Source: Lichenicola sp964249915
GTDB taxonomy: Bacteria; Pseudomonadota; Alphaproteobacteria; Acetobacterales; Acetobacteraceae
Assembly (NCBI GenBank): GCA_964249915.1
Contig: CAXUEL010000001.1
Location: 22,839 to 86,838, forward strand
DNA: 64,000 nucleotides
Direction: 5' to 3'
Below the pieces are notes generated by a model, which worked only from the letters and a program-made list of their open reading frames with translations, did no database searches and had not been told where the DNA came from. Numbering within the stretch: position 1 is the stretch's first letter; every line of letters begins with the position of its first letter. Below are positions 23,857 through 33,091 of this stretch, in pieces. The translations under genes were made by a program, and so were the position numbers.

Positions 23857-24501
23857 TCAGGACTCGGCGAGCATCAGGGTCAGCCGCCAGCCGCGCGGGC
23901 TCTTCTCGGTGGACGACAGCTTGTAGCGGTGGCCGTCACCGTCGAGCAGGATGTCGTCCGTCAGAAGCTCGACGCCTCCGACGCTCGGCAGGAACGCAGT
24001 GAACCAGGGCATGCGGACGTCACCGGGCAGCGGCACGTCGCCGCGCTCCCCCTTGGTTCCCTGGAGCAGCGCCATCGGCCAAGCCGTCAGCAGCGATGCT
24101 TCGGTCGACTTCACGTCACCGCCGTAGCCCTGGCGTCCGCCGCCGCGTCCGGCCGCCGAGGGGCGGACGAAGCTGCCCGTGGCGTTGCACTGGACGACTT
24201 CGATGGGGAGCAGCGGGTCCTGGGCGGCGACAAACCAGGTGGCCGCGCCGACCAGGTAGTCCCCGACCTGGGTCTGCGATCCGTCGACGAGCGCGGTCCA
24301 CACGGGCGTCGCATAAGCCTGCGGGCGCCGGAAAGCATAGTTGTCGGCACTGAATGCCGCGGGCAGTGTCTGGACGAGGTTCGCTGGAACCAGAGGGTTG
24401 CCGGGGCCGGAAGGGCGGAACTGGTTGTGAGGCAGGCCAACGCGCTGTGCGCTCAGGGCGTAGCCGCGGTTGACTAGCGATTGGATGCGGCTACCGTCCA
24501 C
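23857..24501 (-). CDS. Hypothetical head-tail connector region protein
   Basis: 214 residues: RIQSLVNRGYALSAQRVG, FVAAQDPLLPIEVVQCNATG, SVGGVELLTDDILLDGDGHRYK and SPRGWRLTLMLAES. The last part resembles the SPP1/HK97 stopper-type pattern (a statement about the measured value and units in a beta barrel). It sits between the head adaptor candidate and the tail terminator candidate, so a neck role is likely. Confidence 0.6.
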   Translation of the reverse strand: MDGSRIQSLVNRGYALSAQRVGLPHNQFRPSGPGNPLVPANLVQTLPAAFSADNYAFRRPQAYATPVWTALVDGSQTQVGDYLVGAATWFVAAQDPLLPIEVVQCNATGSFVRPSAAGRGGGRQGYGGDVKSTEASLLTAWPMALLQGTKGERGDVPLPGDVRMPWFTAFLPSVGGVELLTDDILLDGDGHRYKLSSTEKSPRGWRLTLMLAES

Positions 24502-24523
24502 GTGTCACCTCCGGAGCGGTCGC

Positions 24524-24871
24524 GTGCCTGACACAGAATCAATAATCGTGAACTGTGCTCGCGGGGAACTGCCTGCTATCGGCGAGCGAGTGCATGCCGA
24601 GCAGGGGCCCGACAATGAGCACGGCGTGACCTGGGTGCTGGCGACCGTCGACAGGCATCTTCCTGCGACCGGAATGATCGACGAGAGCCACGACGATGTA
24701 GACATGAGCTACATCTCAGGTGCGGTCGACCGCATCGAAGAGATGCACCCGATACCTCAGGCGTTCCCCAACGAAGAGGCTATGCTGCGCCACGCATCTG
24801 AGTGCGGTCCATCTTTTGCAGTGTGGGTGCTGCTCGACGCACCACACCCGGATGCAGAGCAGCCTAGATAA
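24524..24871 (+). CDS. Reverse-oriented small hypothetical protein (moron candidate)
   Basis: 115 residues from a GTG at 24524 (MPDTESIIVNCARGELPAIG) with GGAG 11 nt upstream. It is on the plus strand within the minus-strand head operon and its end overlaps the end of the convergent 136-residue gene by 8 bp. Acidic, soluble, with WVLATVDRHLPATG and FAVWVLLDAPHPD. GC content is lower than in the flanks. No family recognised. Confidence 0.6.
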   Translation: MPDTESIIVNCARGELPAIGERVHAEQGPDNEHGVTWVLATVDRHLPATGMIDESHDDVDMSYISGAVDRIEEMHPIPQAFPNEEAMLRHASECGPSFAVWVLLDAPHPDAEQPR

Positions 24872-25274
24872 CGATGCGCCCGCCGCTGTCACCGCCGAAC
24901 TCGGGCCCCGGAGGCACGCCCAAGAAGCTGCACAGCCTCTTGCGCCATCCGTCGTAGAGCCTCTCGCGGTCCCTGACTTCGGAAGCGTTCCGCGTCCATA
25001 CGGCGGCCTGCGCCGTGTCCAAGTTCGCGGCCGCGCCCAGGATGCCGGTTTCTAACGGGTAGAGCTGCGTCAGGTAGGTCCGCAACACGGCGAGCTCGCT
25101 GGCCGTGAGATTGGTCAGCCGATACTCGAGCATTCCGTAGGCATGGAAGAAGCGATATCCGACGAAGCCGCTCGCGCCGGGTCCATAGACCGGGTAACCG
25201 CAATACCGGCGCGCATCGACGCGCTCGGCATCGGCAAGCGGATTGCTAGCCGTGCCAGGTGCGGTTTCGGACAT
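24864..25274 (-). CDS. Head-completion adaptor candidate
   Basis: 136 residues, rich in aromatic residues: DARRYCGYPVYGPGASGFVG, FFHAYGMLEYRLTNLTASEL, then AVLRTYLTQLYPLETGI. It occupies the place of Mu gp36-type adaptors after the capsid gene. The family is not recognised with certainty. Confidence 0.65.
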   Translation of the reverse strand: MSETAPGTASNPLADAERVDARRYCGYPVYGPGASGFVGYRFFHAYGMLEYRLTNLTASELAVLRTYLTQLYPLETGILGAAANLDTAQAAVWTRNASEVRDRERLYDGWRKRLCSFLGVPPGPEFGGDSGGRIVI

Positions 25275-25277
25275 CGG

Positions 25278-25472
25278 CTACTCCAGGATTTCGTAGGCTG
25301 CGCCTCGCTTCGTGAGGAGCGCGATGTCGTTGGCAGATTCCACGACTATGTCCTGCCGCCAAAAACAGTGGCCGGTGTCGTCATGAAATCCGTAGGGCCG
25401 AAGCATCCGGATCCGCGTCGGGATGACGTCGGGCTCCGGAGGCTGCTGCGGCTGTCGCGGTGTTCTCGCCAT
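25278..25472 (-). CDS. Small head-region protein (gp35-like position)
   Basis: 64 residues: a proline-rich N-terminus, then RIRMLRPYGFHDDTGHCFWR and VVESANDIALLTKRGAAYEI. Such small proteins follow the capsid gene in Mu-like phages (FluMu gp35 position). It has no obvious enzymatic motif. Confidence 0.65.
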   Translation of the reverse strand: MARTPRQPQQPPEPDVIPTRIRMLRPYGFHDDTGHCFWRQDIVVESANDIALLTKRGAAYEILE

Positions 25473-25506
25473 GGTGGTCAGGACGACCTTTCAGCCGCCC
25501 TCTCCC

Positions 25507-26859
25507 TCACATTGATTCGATGACCACGCCCCTTTTAAGAGCCGAGTTGGTCGCCGTCGGAATGATCGCGGGGTTGGCTGTGACGTCGGTTGGCAAAGCG
25601 AACCCGCCAATCCAGTACCAGGACTGGGCGATTACCTGGCCGAGGCGGTCCAGCGGCGCACGGGTAACCATGCAAATGCCGTCGTGCATTTCCTTCAGGT
25701 CGGCCAGGGTTTCTGGCAGGTCGCTGTAGCCGGTGTCGGCGTAGTCGCCTTCGACCAGTGCGCCCTTGCCGACCACCATCGCGCGCTGGATGGCATTACC
25801 GTTCAGGACCTGCTGCGGGCTCTCGGTGGTCGGGATGAACCGCACACCCATGAGCTCGAAGACTTCGCCCTGGCGGAACTCCCTGCTCTGATACGCACCA
25901 CGGAACATGTTCTGGAACTGCTGGTCGTCGAACAGCCCCTGCAGCTGCTCGTCGCTCAGCGTGCAGTTGAAGAGGCCGTCGATGGTGGGCACCGCGTTGC
26001 GACGCAGCTTGGTTACGGCCGACTGGACCGCCTTGAAGCTCAGCGTGTCCCCGGCGACCAGCGAACCCGTGGTCAGGCGACCATTCGGACGGATCACGCT
26101 CGGCGCGCTGAAGGCGACCACGGCAGCGCCCGCGGCGCCGTTGGCTTCGGCCACGTTGGCGGAGAACTGCAGCGTCCCGCTCGTGCCACGCGGGGCGGTC
26201 GAGATGTTGGAGCCAGCGCTGTCGGCGGTGACGCCGATGAGGACGTAGGGCGCGCCGTTCACGTAAACGGTGAGCGGGTTGGCGTTCGACACCGGCTGCA
26301 CGACGCCGGTCGCGGTGACTGCGTTGACGAAGCCTCGGATGTCATCGACGTGCAGAGTGCTGGCATCGGCGCCAAGCGCGGTGCTCACGCTGGTGTTGCC
26401 ACCCAGGTAGCCGCCCACGTCGAGCACGTTGCCGCCGCTGTTGCCGTAGAACAGGGTGTTGCGGGCGATTCGGTCGAGCGACTGCACGGCCTGCGTGCCG
26501 TTGACTTCGGCGTTCGCCAAGAACTGGCGCGCGATGCCGACGCCCTCGCTGACCATGTTGAGGTCCAGGGTGTCGTTATACTGATCGATTCCCATCGAGT
26601 ACTGCTCGACGGTCCAGGAAGTCGGCGTCATGCCGTTGTCGAGACCGGTGTTCGCGGTCACCGCGGTTGGGGTCTCGACCGGCGCCTTCAGACCACGGCG
26701 GGTCTCGGTGATGGTCTGGCCGATGCGGCCTGGGAAGGTGACGCGATCGGCGATGGCTCGGAAGCCCAGGGTGCTCTTGAGGCCGGTCTGGAAGCGCCGG
26801 GCCAGGAACCCTTGCTGGATGATGGGCTGCAGGGCGGTGGGGAAGTCTGCGATGGGCAT
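25507..26859 (-). CDS. Major capsid protein
   Basis: 450 residues; start MPIADFPTALQPIIQQGFLA, with AGAGGA upstream. Core segments ADRVTFPGRIGQTITETRRG, DQYNDTLDLNMVSEGVGIAR, SLDRIARNTLFYGNSGGNV and CTLSDEQLQGLFDDQQFQNM are typical of a HK97-fold capsid protein in podo/myo prophages. It follows the scaffold gene by about 100 bp. Confidence 0.85.
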   Translation of the reverse strand: MPIADFPTALQPIIQQGFLARRFQTGLKSTLGFRAIADRVTFPGRIGQTITETRRGLKAPVETPTAVTANTGLDNGMTPTSWTVEQYSMGIDQYNDTLDLNMVSEGVGIARQFLANAEVNGTQAVQSLDRIARNTLFYGNSGGNVLDVGGYLGGNTSVSTALGADASTLHVDDIRGFVNAVTATGVVQPVSNANPLTVYVNGAPYVLIGVTADSAGSNISTAPRGTSGTLQFSANVAEANGAAGAAVVAFSAPSVIRPNGRLTTGSLVAGDTLSFKAVQSAVTKLRRNAVPTIDGLFNCTLSDEQLQGLFDDQQFQNMFRGAYQSREFRQGEVFELMGVRFIPTTESPQQVLNGNAIQRAMVVGKGALVEGDYADTGYSDLPETLADLKEMHDGICMVTRAPLDRLGQVIAQSWYWIGGFALPTDVTANPAIIPTATNSALKRGVVIESM

Positions 26860-26966
26860 GTGTATTGTCCTCTGGTTGTAGCGCGCAGGCGGCATCACGG
26901 GGGTCGAACCCGAGGCTCGTCGGCGGCAAATGGATGTCGGTGGGTGCCGGACGGACCGGCGGGTAG

Positions 26967-27611
26967 TTAGCGACGCGAAAGGATTGCGGCCTCGGCGGCG
27001 GTGGCCTCTTCCGGCGTCATGTCGCGCACGTGCTTGACGGCGGCGGCGGCGGGCTTCGGCGTCGAGCGCGTCTGCGAGGTTGTTCCGCGGTCAGCTCCGG
27101 TCGCCTGGAACAGGTGCGGAAGGTCCGCCTTCACCTTGGCCCAGAAGCCTTCAGGCAGAACCACGTCGCCGTCGGCATTGACCTTGGCGGCCGAGGTGTC
27201 GACGAGCTTCAGGAAATCGGGGTGAGCCAGGCCCGCCTCGACCGCCGTCGCCTTGACCTCGGCGCGGATGAGCCTGTCGTCCAATGCCTTCGAGGCCCGG
27301 GTGACATTGGCCTCGGCCTCGCGGACCGCCTTCTCCGACGCCGTCCGCGCCTCGTCCGCCACCTTGTCGGCTGCGGCCCGGGCTTCGGCGGCCTTGGACT
27401 CCGTCGCGGCGACGGAAGCCTTGAGAGCGTCGCGTTCGGCGAGAGCTGCCCTGACGAAGTCCGTCGAGTAGACCTCGGGCACCGAAGCTCGCGCTGGCGT
27501 CGCTACCGGAACGACAGGGGTGGCGGTCGGAGTCGGGTTGCCGCCTGCGCCGCCGTTGTCGGCCTCGCGCAGGAAGGCGGCCCCGGCCAGGAGCTGGGAT
27601 CGAAAGTTCAT
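26967..27611 (-). CDS. Capsid scaffolding protein candidate
   Basis: 214 residues. After an N-terminal MNFRSQLLAGAAFLREADNG come a Pro/Thr linker and a long Ala/Glu/Lys/Arg helix (about 55-120), then LAHPDFLKLVDTSAAKVNAD and FWAKVKADLPHLF at the C-terminus. The pattern (coiled coil, then short C-terminal capsid-binding helix) and position before the capsid gene fit a scaffold. Confidence 0.75.
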   Translation of the reverse strand: MNFRSQLLAGAAFLREADNGGAGGNPTPTATPVVPVATPARASVPEVYSTDFVRAALAERDALKASVAATESKAAEARAAADKVADEARTASEKAVREAEANVTRASKALDDRLIRAEVKATAVEAGLAHPDFLKLVDTSAAKVNADGDVVLPEGFWAKVKADLPHLFQATGADRGTTSQTRSTPKPAAAAVKHVRDMTPEEATAAEAAILSRR

Positions 27612-27682
27612 GGATATCCTCGTTGTTTATGGCGGCCCTGCCCCGCCTAGGCGCCGTCTAAGGACGGTCGCCGTCGATTTCG

Positions 27683-27937
27683 TTAGGTCCGGAGAGCTTC
27701 CGCGACCCGCTTGCGATCCTCGCCAGCGTCACCGGCGAGCACGGCATCGTCGTGTCCGATAAGGACCATGTGCGTTGCGGACGCGAGCAGGAGCACGGCT
27801 TCCCGATGCGACGTCAGGCCGCTCATCGACATGGCGTTGAACCCGCGCGGGTCGCTGACGACCAGGATTGCAGACGCCGCTCCCAGGCGGGCCGCCACCT
27901 CATCGACCAGTTCTTGAAGGTCTTCGATATCGCTCAT
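27683..27937 (-). CDS. Small phage protein between portal and scaffold
   Basis: 84 residues: SDIEDLQELVDEVAARLGAA, SAILVVSDPRGFNAMSMSGL, then a helix. The AILVVSDPRG strand-turn and hydrophobic mid-section suggest a small alpha/beta fold. It overlaps the portal stop (ATGA). Its place after the portal gene may mean a role in head assembly. Confidence 0.6.
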   Translation of the reverse strand: MSDIEDLQELVDEVAARLGAASAILVVSDPRGFNAMSMSGLTSHREAVLLLASATHMVLIGHDDAVLAGDAGEDRKRVAEALRT

Positions 27938-29412
27938 GCTGCCAGGACCTCCGTGGCCTTTACCTGCGCGGCTACTGCGCTGGCGCGGGCTTGCTGGGCC
28001 TCGACCTCGAGCAGGATTTGCTTCCGCTCGGCCGTGATGTCTTCGATGTCCAGGCTCGGCGCGATGATGCGGGTCGCTGTCGCCTCACTCAGGATCCCGG
28101 CGCCGGTCAAGGAGACCATTGTCGTAGCAGTCGCCTGCAAGTCAGCGGCCGTCGCGTGGAACCACGGTGGCCAGCGCAAGGACAACCCGTCCGGAGACAG
28201 GTTGCTGACGCGCTGGCCGCCGATGAGCAGGCCGCCCGCCACCTTGCCAGATGCGACGCAGAGCATGCGGACCAGCGACAGCAGGGCACCCTCGCCGTAG
28301 CTGGTCCGCAAGCGGTCGGCCAACCACACGAGCCCTTGGCACATCAATTCCATGGCGCGCCCGCTCTGGGCGGCGGCCAACTTGTCGGCGTCGGCTCGGT
28401 TACCGTGTGTCGCTTCCAGCGCGACGGACCTCAGGAACCGCACGTGCTCGAGGACCGCGTTGGCCGCCTCCCCGGAGATCTCCAGGAACTTTGCTTCCGC
28501 CGTCGGGTCCGACAGCACAATCGCGTTCGCCGCGCCGCCGGTCAAGGGCTTGTCTTGGCCGCCTGGGTCGCGGATTACGAGGCGGGGGTCGGACGCGTAT
28601 TTCAGGCCCCTGCCCGCCTGACTGAGCTGGTAGTCGACCTCGATAGCAGTGCTGACAGCCGCCTCGAAGGTGCAGCCGCCGTCCACATCATCACCGCCGC
28701 TCAGGTTCCGGATCCAAATCACGGGCAGAAAACCAAGGCCGTGAGTCACCGACTTATCGGTATCCTTAACCGGCGGCTTACCCTCGCGAGCGTCTGCGAC
28801 GCTGAGCGGCAGGAACCAGGTCTCCTCGTCTGCATCCCAGGAACGCTGGAACCAATACTGTTCGTTCCCGGCATCCGAAGGCACCGTGTAGCCCTGGGCT
28901 GCCAGGTCACGCCCGCGGACTTTGTAGCGCTCCACGACGCGCAGGAGGCTGTCCGGGTCTTCCGGGTCCCAGGTCGGCGTCAGGAACGCCGTCTGCAGGA
29001 CGCTGACGAAAGGCTTGCTCTTGAGCACGCGGAACAGCAGCGCGACGGAGCCAACACTGCCACGGGTCGCCGCATCAGCGAGGACCTCGTTCAACCGGCG
29101 GTCCTTCACCCATGCGGCCACCGCGTCGATGGTGGCCTTCGAGCCCGCGTGCACGACCGGAAAGTGACCTTCGGAAAACAGCAAGCTCACGCTGTCATCG
29201 ACCACCGTCCGGCAGATGCCTGCACGCACTGACGGGCGCCTCGAGCCGAGCGGGATATACTCGCCCGCGCCGCTGATTTCGTCTGCGAAGCTGTGCCTCA
29301 GGTGGTCGTAGTGCCGCCCTTCAAGGACGGCCGTCAGCGCCGAGATACGGACCGCCCGCGCGGGCAGGTCGCTGTCCCGGGGCATCGATGTCTGGAGAGC
29401 CTGCCAATCCAC
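27934..29412 (-). CDS. Portal protein (SPP1-type)
   Basis: 492 residues. The N-terminal RAGICRTVVDDSVSLLFSEG, a wing domain with RVVERYKVRGRDL, the stem segment GLGFLPVIWIRNL, then ECELS-type helix FEAAVSTAIEVDYQLSQAGR and a clip/crown region ending in charged helices, all match SPP1 gp6-like portals. It is the packaging motor dock and is encoded after the terminase module. Confidence 0.85.
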   Translation of the reverse strand: MDWQALQTSMPRDSDLPARAVRISALTAVLEGRHYDHLRHSFADEISGAGEYIPLGSRRPSVRAGICRTVVDDSVSLLFSEGHFPVVHAGSKATIDAVAAWVKDRRLNEVLADAATRGSVGSVALLFRVLKSKPFVSVLQTAFLTPTWDPEDPDSLLRVVERYKVRGRDLAAQGYTVPSDAGNEQYWFQRSWDADEETWFLPLSVADAREGKPPVKDTDKSVTHGLGFLPVIWIRNLSGGDDVDGGCTFEAAVSTAIEVDYQLSQAGRGLKYASDPRLVIRDPGGQDKPLTGGAANAIVLSDPTAEAKFLEISGEAANAVLEHVRFLRSVALEATHGNRADADKLAAAQSGRAMELMCQGLVWLADRLRTSYGEGALLSLVRMLCVASGKVAGGLLIGGQRVSNLSPDGLSLRWPPWFHATAADLQATATTMVSLTGAGILSEATATRIIAPSLDIEDITAERKQILLEVEAQQARASAVAAQVKATEVLAA

Positions 29413-29424
29413 CGGTAGCCCTCC

Positions 29425-29820
29425 TTATTCGTTTCGCGTCACAATAAATGTTTGCGCGTGCAGGTCTGCCAGCGACCGCTCTGCTCCGAACGCTTCAACG
29501 ACCAGCCGGACGCGCCAGTGCGGCAAGAGCACGCTAGCCTCGGTTTCCGCGTATTTGCCGCCGCCGATTGGCTCGTAGAGGTCACTGAGCCGATGCCACT
29601 GGCCGTCGTCGCTCAAGAATTCCGTGCGCACGACAAGGCTTCCATGAGCCACGCGGTCACCGCGGAGACCTGAAACCTTGACTGTGACCAGGGACGCGCC
29701 GTCCGTGGACAGCAGGTCGGACTGGATGCGGTCGGCGTGCCGCTTCCGGTATGAAAGCTCGAAGGTCTTGGCGCCCTCGGTCTGCGGGGCGACCGGCCGC
29801 TCGTCGAATTCCTCGATCAT
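29425..29820 (-). CDS. Hypothetical phage protein, beta-rich
   Basis: 131 residues: MIEEFDERPVAPQTEGAKTF, SYRKRHADRIQSDLLSTDG, VKVSGLRGDRVAHGSLVVRT and HWRVRLVVEAFGAERSLADL. Alternating strands suggest a beta-sandwich. It lies between the broken kinase and the portal. Function unknown. Its last codons overlap a 15-mer shared with the site at 33754-33768. Confidence 0.55.
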   Translation of the reverse strand: MIEEFDERPVAPQTEGAKTFELSYRKRHADRIQSDLLSTDGASLVTVKVSGLRGDRVAHGSLVVRTEFLSDDGQWHRLSDLYEPIGGGKYAETEASVLLPHWRVRLVVEAFGAERSLADLHAQTFIVTRNE

Positions 29821-29831
29821 GGCCGGTCCCC

Positions 29832-30327
29832 TTACATGATGCTGCCGACATCCGGCGCAGCGGCCGACGTGTCGAAGCGAACCTCGCCACCCAGCAGCGG
29901 CCTACGCCGAAGCGCAGCGTTCCTGCCCAGCGCCTCACCGATGTCGCGGAACCCCGCTGCCCGGGCCGTCAGCCGCGAGGTCAGAACACCATCGTCTGCA
30001 ACCAGCGACACGAGGCGAACACGGGCAGCCGAGGCCAGTTCGTGCGCGGCGCGGACTGGCCTCGTCTCTGAGGTCGTCGATGACCAGCGGCACGCGACCG
30101 TGTCGGAGGTAAACCCAGGCCATCGACAGTAGCACCCCGACCGCCATCGCTTCCTCGGCAGCGTTGGCACCTGACCAGTCCGGCGGCAGGTGGAACGACC
30201 TGACCCGCGGCAAATCCAAGTGAACGGCGCCATAGAGGTCCCTCACCGCCAGCGCCACCGAGGTCTTGCCCGAGCCCGGCGCGCCGGAGAGGACGACGAC
30301 CTCAGTCCGTGGTGTTGGCATCGTCAT
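29832..30327 (-). pseudogene. P-loop kinase, frameshifted
   Basis: Starts MTMPTPRTEVVVLSGAPGSG (Walker A GAPGSGKTS at about residues 15-23), then VIDDLRDE-type strand near 30060. There the frame is lost: the upstream frame continues into non-matching sequence, while another frame carries on as VRAAHELASAARVRLVSLVA and ends at TAA 29832. A shift by one nt near 30045-30065 would restore one reading frame. It may be a real inactivation, a sequencing error or a recoding site. Fold resembles a small nucleoside/shikimate-type kinase. Confidence 0.6.
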
Positions 30328-31237
30328 TGCGGCGCTTGAACATGCTGCGCACGCCGTCGCGGAGCCCGGTCGCGTGGTGCGCCAGCTCATAGACACCGAA
30401 CGCATTGCGCACGAGGTCCCTGTGCGGGCAGTATCCGTGCGCGAGCGGGATGCCGTGGCGGCTCTCGTATTGCCTATTCGACTGCCGTCCGTGCCAGTGA
30501 TGTCGGAGCGTGCCCTTCGTGGACCCCACATTCCGGCGCACGACGTGCTCGGCGCGATCCTGCCAGGAGAGGACGGCTGCGCTGTATGAAGGCAGCTTGC
30601 CCGGCTTGATTTCCTCGTGCTTGAGGCAGTCCTGGGCGCGGCCGACCAAGCCGGTGGCCATCTGCAGGTCACCGACGCCAACGACCGAAATGTCGAGCAG
30701 GCCGCCCATGCGGTTCATCGTGTCGGCTCGGGCCGCCCATGCGAAACCGGGGTGCCACAGCGAATAGGAGGTCTGGTAGCCGCGCCAAGGTTCCCCTTCC
30801 ACATAGTGGTCGAGGAAGCTCCTGACGTGGCCCTTGAACTCGGCCTGCGGGCCCAGGACGATCGCCTCAGACCACGGCTGGATGACGTCGTAGTGGTCGA
30901 GGGCAGCTAGGCACTTCGGCACCCAGTTCTCATCCAGGAAGTCTACGTCAGCGTCAATCCACGCGACGGCCTGGGCGCCGGGTGCCTCGTGCGCGATTCT
31001 CTGAAGACCGAGGTTGATTAGGTTTTCCTTAATCCACAGCACGCTGCTGGCGCGGACGCGGACGTGGAAACGGTTGTCGGCGTCGGTCACGGCCCATGGA
31101 CGGTCACCGAAAGCGCATTCCACGACGACCAGGGTGACATCGGGGGTCGCGGTCATGCGGGCGGCGAAGCGGTTGAAGTTCTCGTGGATCTTGGCGTAGC
31201 CCCAAGGGTTGAACAGCGGGGTGACGACGTAGAGCAC
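30302..31237 (-). CDS. Phage-encoded glycosyltransferase-like protein (GT-A)
   Basis: 311 residues. GT-A features: VVTPLFNPWGYAKIHENFNR at the start, a strand DVTLVVVECAFG, the DxD-type motif WIDADVDFLDENW (about 93-105), then HPGFAWAARADTM and GVGDLQMATGL in the acceptor half. The C-terminus is basic and His-rich. It lies between the large terminase and the portal, an odd site for cargo. It may glycosylate virion or host surface components; substrate unknown. Confidence 0.75.
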   Translation of the reverse strand: MLYVVTPLFNPWGYAKIHENFNRFAARMTATPDVTLVVVECAFGDRPWAVTDADNRFHVRVRASSVLWIKENLINLGLQRIAHEAPGAQAVAWIDADVDFLDENWVPKCLAALDHYDVIQPWSEAIVLGPQAEFKGHVRSFLDHYVEGEPWRGYQTSYSLWHPGFAWAARADTMNRMGGLLDISVVGVGDLQMATGLVGRAQDCLKHEEIKPGKLPSYSAAVLSWQDRAEHVVRRNVGSTKGTLRHHWHGRQSNRQYESRHGIPLAHGYCPHRDLVRNAFGVYELAHHATGLRDGVRSMFKRRNDDANTTD

Positions 31238-31239
31238 GG

Positions 31240-32532
31240 CTATCTCCCCATGACGTTGACCGTTCTCTGCTGCGGCGGCTTGTAACCGTATCGCATCCAG
31301 AACTGGTAGCCGGTGGCATCGACGACGTGGTCGTGGCCGCCGGTCTTGTCGGGCTCGTTGGAGCCCTCGCGATACGAGTGCTTCTCGTAAGCCGCGATGC
31401 TGTGCTTGCAGCTCGCCGACACGAACGCCTGCCTTGTGCCGTCCGCCGTGCAGAACCGGGCGTTCGTCAGGTTCAGGCGGTCACGGACCGGCGGGTTCGC
31501 AGACGGCGCCAGCACCTTGAACCCGGCGGCCCGCAGGATGCTGTGGTCACTGCGGCCACCGGACGATGTGCGGAGCGCCGCACCAGAGGCGTCCGGATAG
31601 AACGTGATACGTCCCTTGGCACCCGGATACCGCCGGTCGACGGCTTTCACCAGGTCGTCGGTGTTCGAGCTGTCGAGGATGATTTCATCAACCTGGTAAT
31701 CCAGGCCACCATGGTTGACCCACACGGTGCTCGTCATCGGGTTCAGGTTGAAGTCCTGCCCGATATGAAGCTGGGCCATTGTCCGCCAGTCCGCCTGTGG
31801 GCACTCCCGCAAGCTGTAGGCGCGGTCGAAGGCAAAGATGACGGTGCCGTTGTATGCCTCGAAGCTGGCCTCGAGCTCCTGGCGGTATGTGCGCTCATCC
31901 AGCGAACGTCGAAACTCGGCAATCTTCGCAGGCGGTAGGATTTCTGCGCTCTTCCAGTGGAAGGCGCCCCAGGTTGATGCAGTGCCCTCGGCAAGCATGC
32001 GGCCCTTTGCATACTCATAGGTGTCGAAGTAGTGGTTGCGCCCTTCAGGCACGCCGATGAGGTCGGCCCAACCGTCGCGATCCGCCAGTGCCGGGAACAC
32101 GTTCTCCGGCCAGGCGCCCGCCTTCATGTCGGCATACTCGTCCAAGATGCCGCCGTCCCATGGCTGGCCTTCGATGCGCTGCGGTCGATCCATCCCGACC
32201 ACGACCACCTCGGCGCCGGTGACCAGTCGGATCGACAGCGAGGTCTCGTTCACGTCGGCGATCATGCTCGGCGGGAACATCGACTTAAGGTCCATCCAGT
32301 AGATGGCCTTGGCTTGGTCGCGGGTCGGAGCGGCGGCGAAGTAACGTGGGCGCTGAAACCGGCTGCCGCGGAGGGCGCGGATGACCAGCTTGCGCTTCGC
32401 TAGCTCCGTTTTCCCGCTACGACGGCCGCAAGGGAGCACGTTGAACTGGTGCGGTGAGTTGAAGTAGGCGCTCTGGACCGGATGCGGCCTAAGCGGGGTC
32501 CACCTTGGCGTCAGCAGAGGCGTCGCTTCCAA
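31240..32532 (-). CDS. Terminase large subunit
   Basis: 430 residues from a TTG at 32532 preceded by GGAGG (6 nt); no in-frame ATG/GTG lies closer than 32604. Walker A GRRSGKT (36-42), Walker B GGILDEYADM, coupling motif, and RuvC-like nuclease with DFNLNP, a DASGA loop and HDHVVDATGY. It cuts and packages concatemeric DNA at the portal. The chosen start overlaps the small terminase by 44 bp. Confidence 0.88.
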   Translation of the reverse strand: MEATPLLTPRWTPLRPHPVQSAYFNSPHQFNVLPCGRRSGKTELAKRKLVIRALRGSRFQRPRYFAAAPTRDQAKAIYWMDLKSMFPPSMIADVNETSLSIRLVTGAEVVVVGMDRPQRIEGQPWDGGILDEYADMKAGAWPENVFPALADRDGWADLIGVPEGRNHYFDTYEYAKGRMLAEGTASTWGAFHWKSAEILPPAKIAEFRRSLDERTYRQELEASFEAYNGTVIFAFDRAYSLRECPQADWRTMAQLHIGQDFNLNPMTSTVWVNHGGLDYQVDEIILDSSNTDDLVKAVDRRYPGAKGRITFYPDASGAALRTSSGGRSDHSILRAAGFKVLAPSANPPVRDRLNLTNARFCTADGTRQAFVSASCKHSIAAYEKHSYREGSNEPDKTGGHDHVVDATGYQFWMRYGYKPPQQRTVNVMGR

Positions 32533-33037
32533 CGGTCGCCTCCATGGCTGCAAGCGCCCGGCGGATCCGTTCGGCGGTGGCCTGAGCGTCCTCGGGCGCG
32601 GCATCTGCGCCGACGCCTGTGTGCGCCGCCAAGATTCTGAGAGCACCAAGCCTATCGCCCAGCTTCACGCTGAGTGTCCGCTGTCTGCCCTGGGTGGCTT
32701 CCTTGACCTCGGCGATGGCGATGGCTGCGTCGTCTGAGAGCACGGCGCTCGGTCGGAGCCGGACGCCGGTGGCGTCCCATTCCATGATGTCGCGGATGTC
32801 AGCGAACGCGACCCGGGCCAGCTCCCTGACGACGCGGTCCGCAGTCACGTGTGTCCGCCGGGACCGTTCGGCCACCGCGGCGGCCAGAGCGTCCTTGATT
32901 GCAGGTTCCTGCAGCAAGCGGTGGCCCGCCTGTGCCGCCCCTCGAGAGCTGTAGCCTGCTCGGATCGCCGCGCCGGTGGCGGACAGGTCGATGAGGTATT
33001 CGTCAACAAAGGACTGCTTCTTTGCGGACAACGGCAT
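32489..33037 (-). CDS. Terminase small subunit
   Basis: 182 residues. N-terminal LSAKKQSFVDEYLIDLSATG, AAIRAGYSSRGAAQAGHRLL and IKDALAAAVAERSRR fit the Terminase_2/TerS HTH family, with a helical middle and a C-terminal acidic tail. It recognises the packaging site. It heads the long late operon; the upstream promoter was not found. Confidence 0.85.
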   Translation of the reverse strand: MPLSAKKQSFVDEYLIDLSATGAAIRAGYSSRGAAQAGHRLLQEPAIKDALAAAVAERSRRTHVTADRVVRELARVAFADIRDIMEWDATGVRLRPSAVLSDDAAIAIAEVKEATQGRQRTLSVKLGDRLGALRILAAHTGVGADAAPEDAQATAERIRRALAAMEATVGSDASADAKVDPA

Positions 33038-33091
33038 GGGGGTTCTCCCCCGGCTACGGGCGGCGACCTGCGGTGGGGCGCTGGAAATGGT

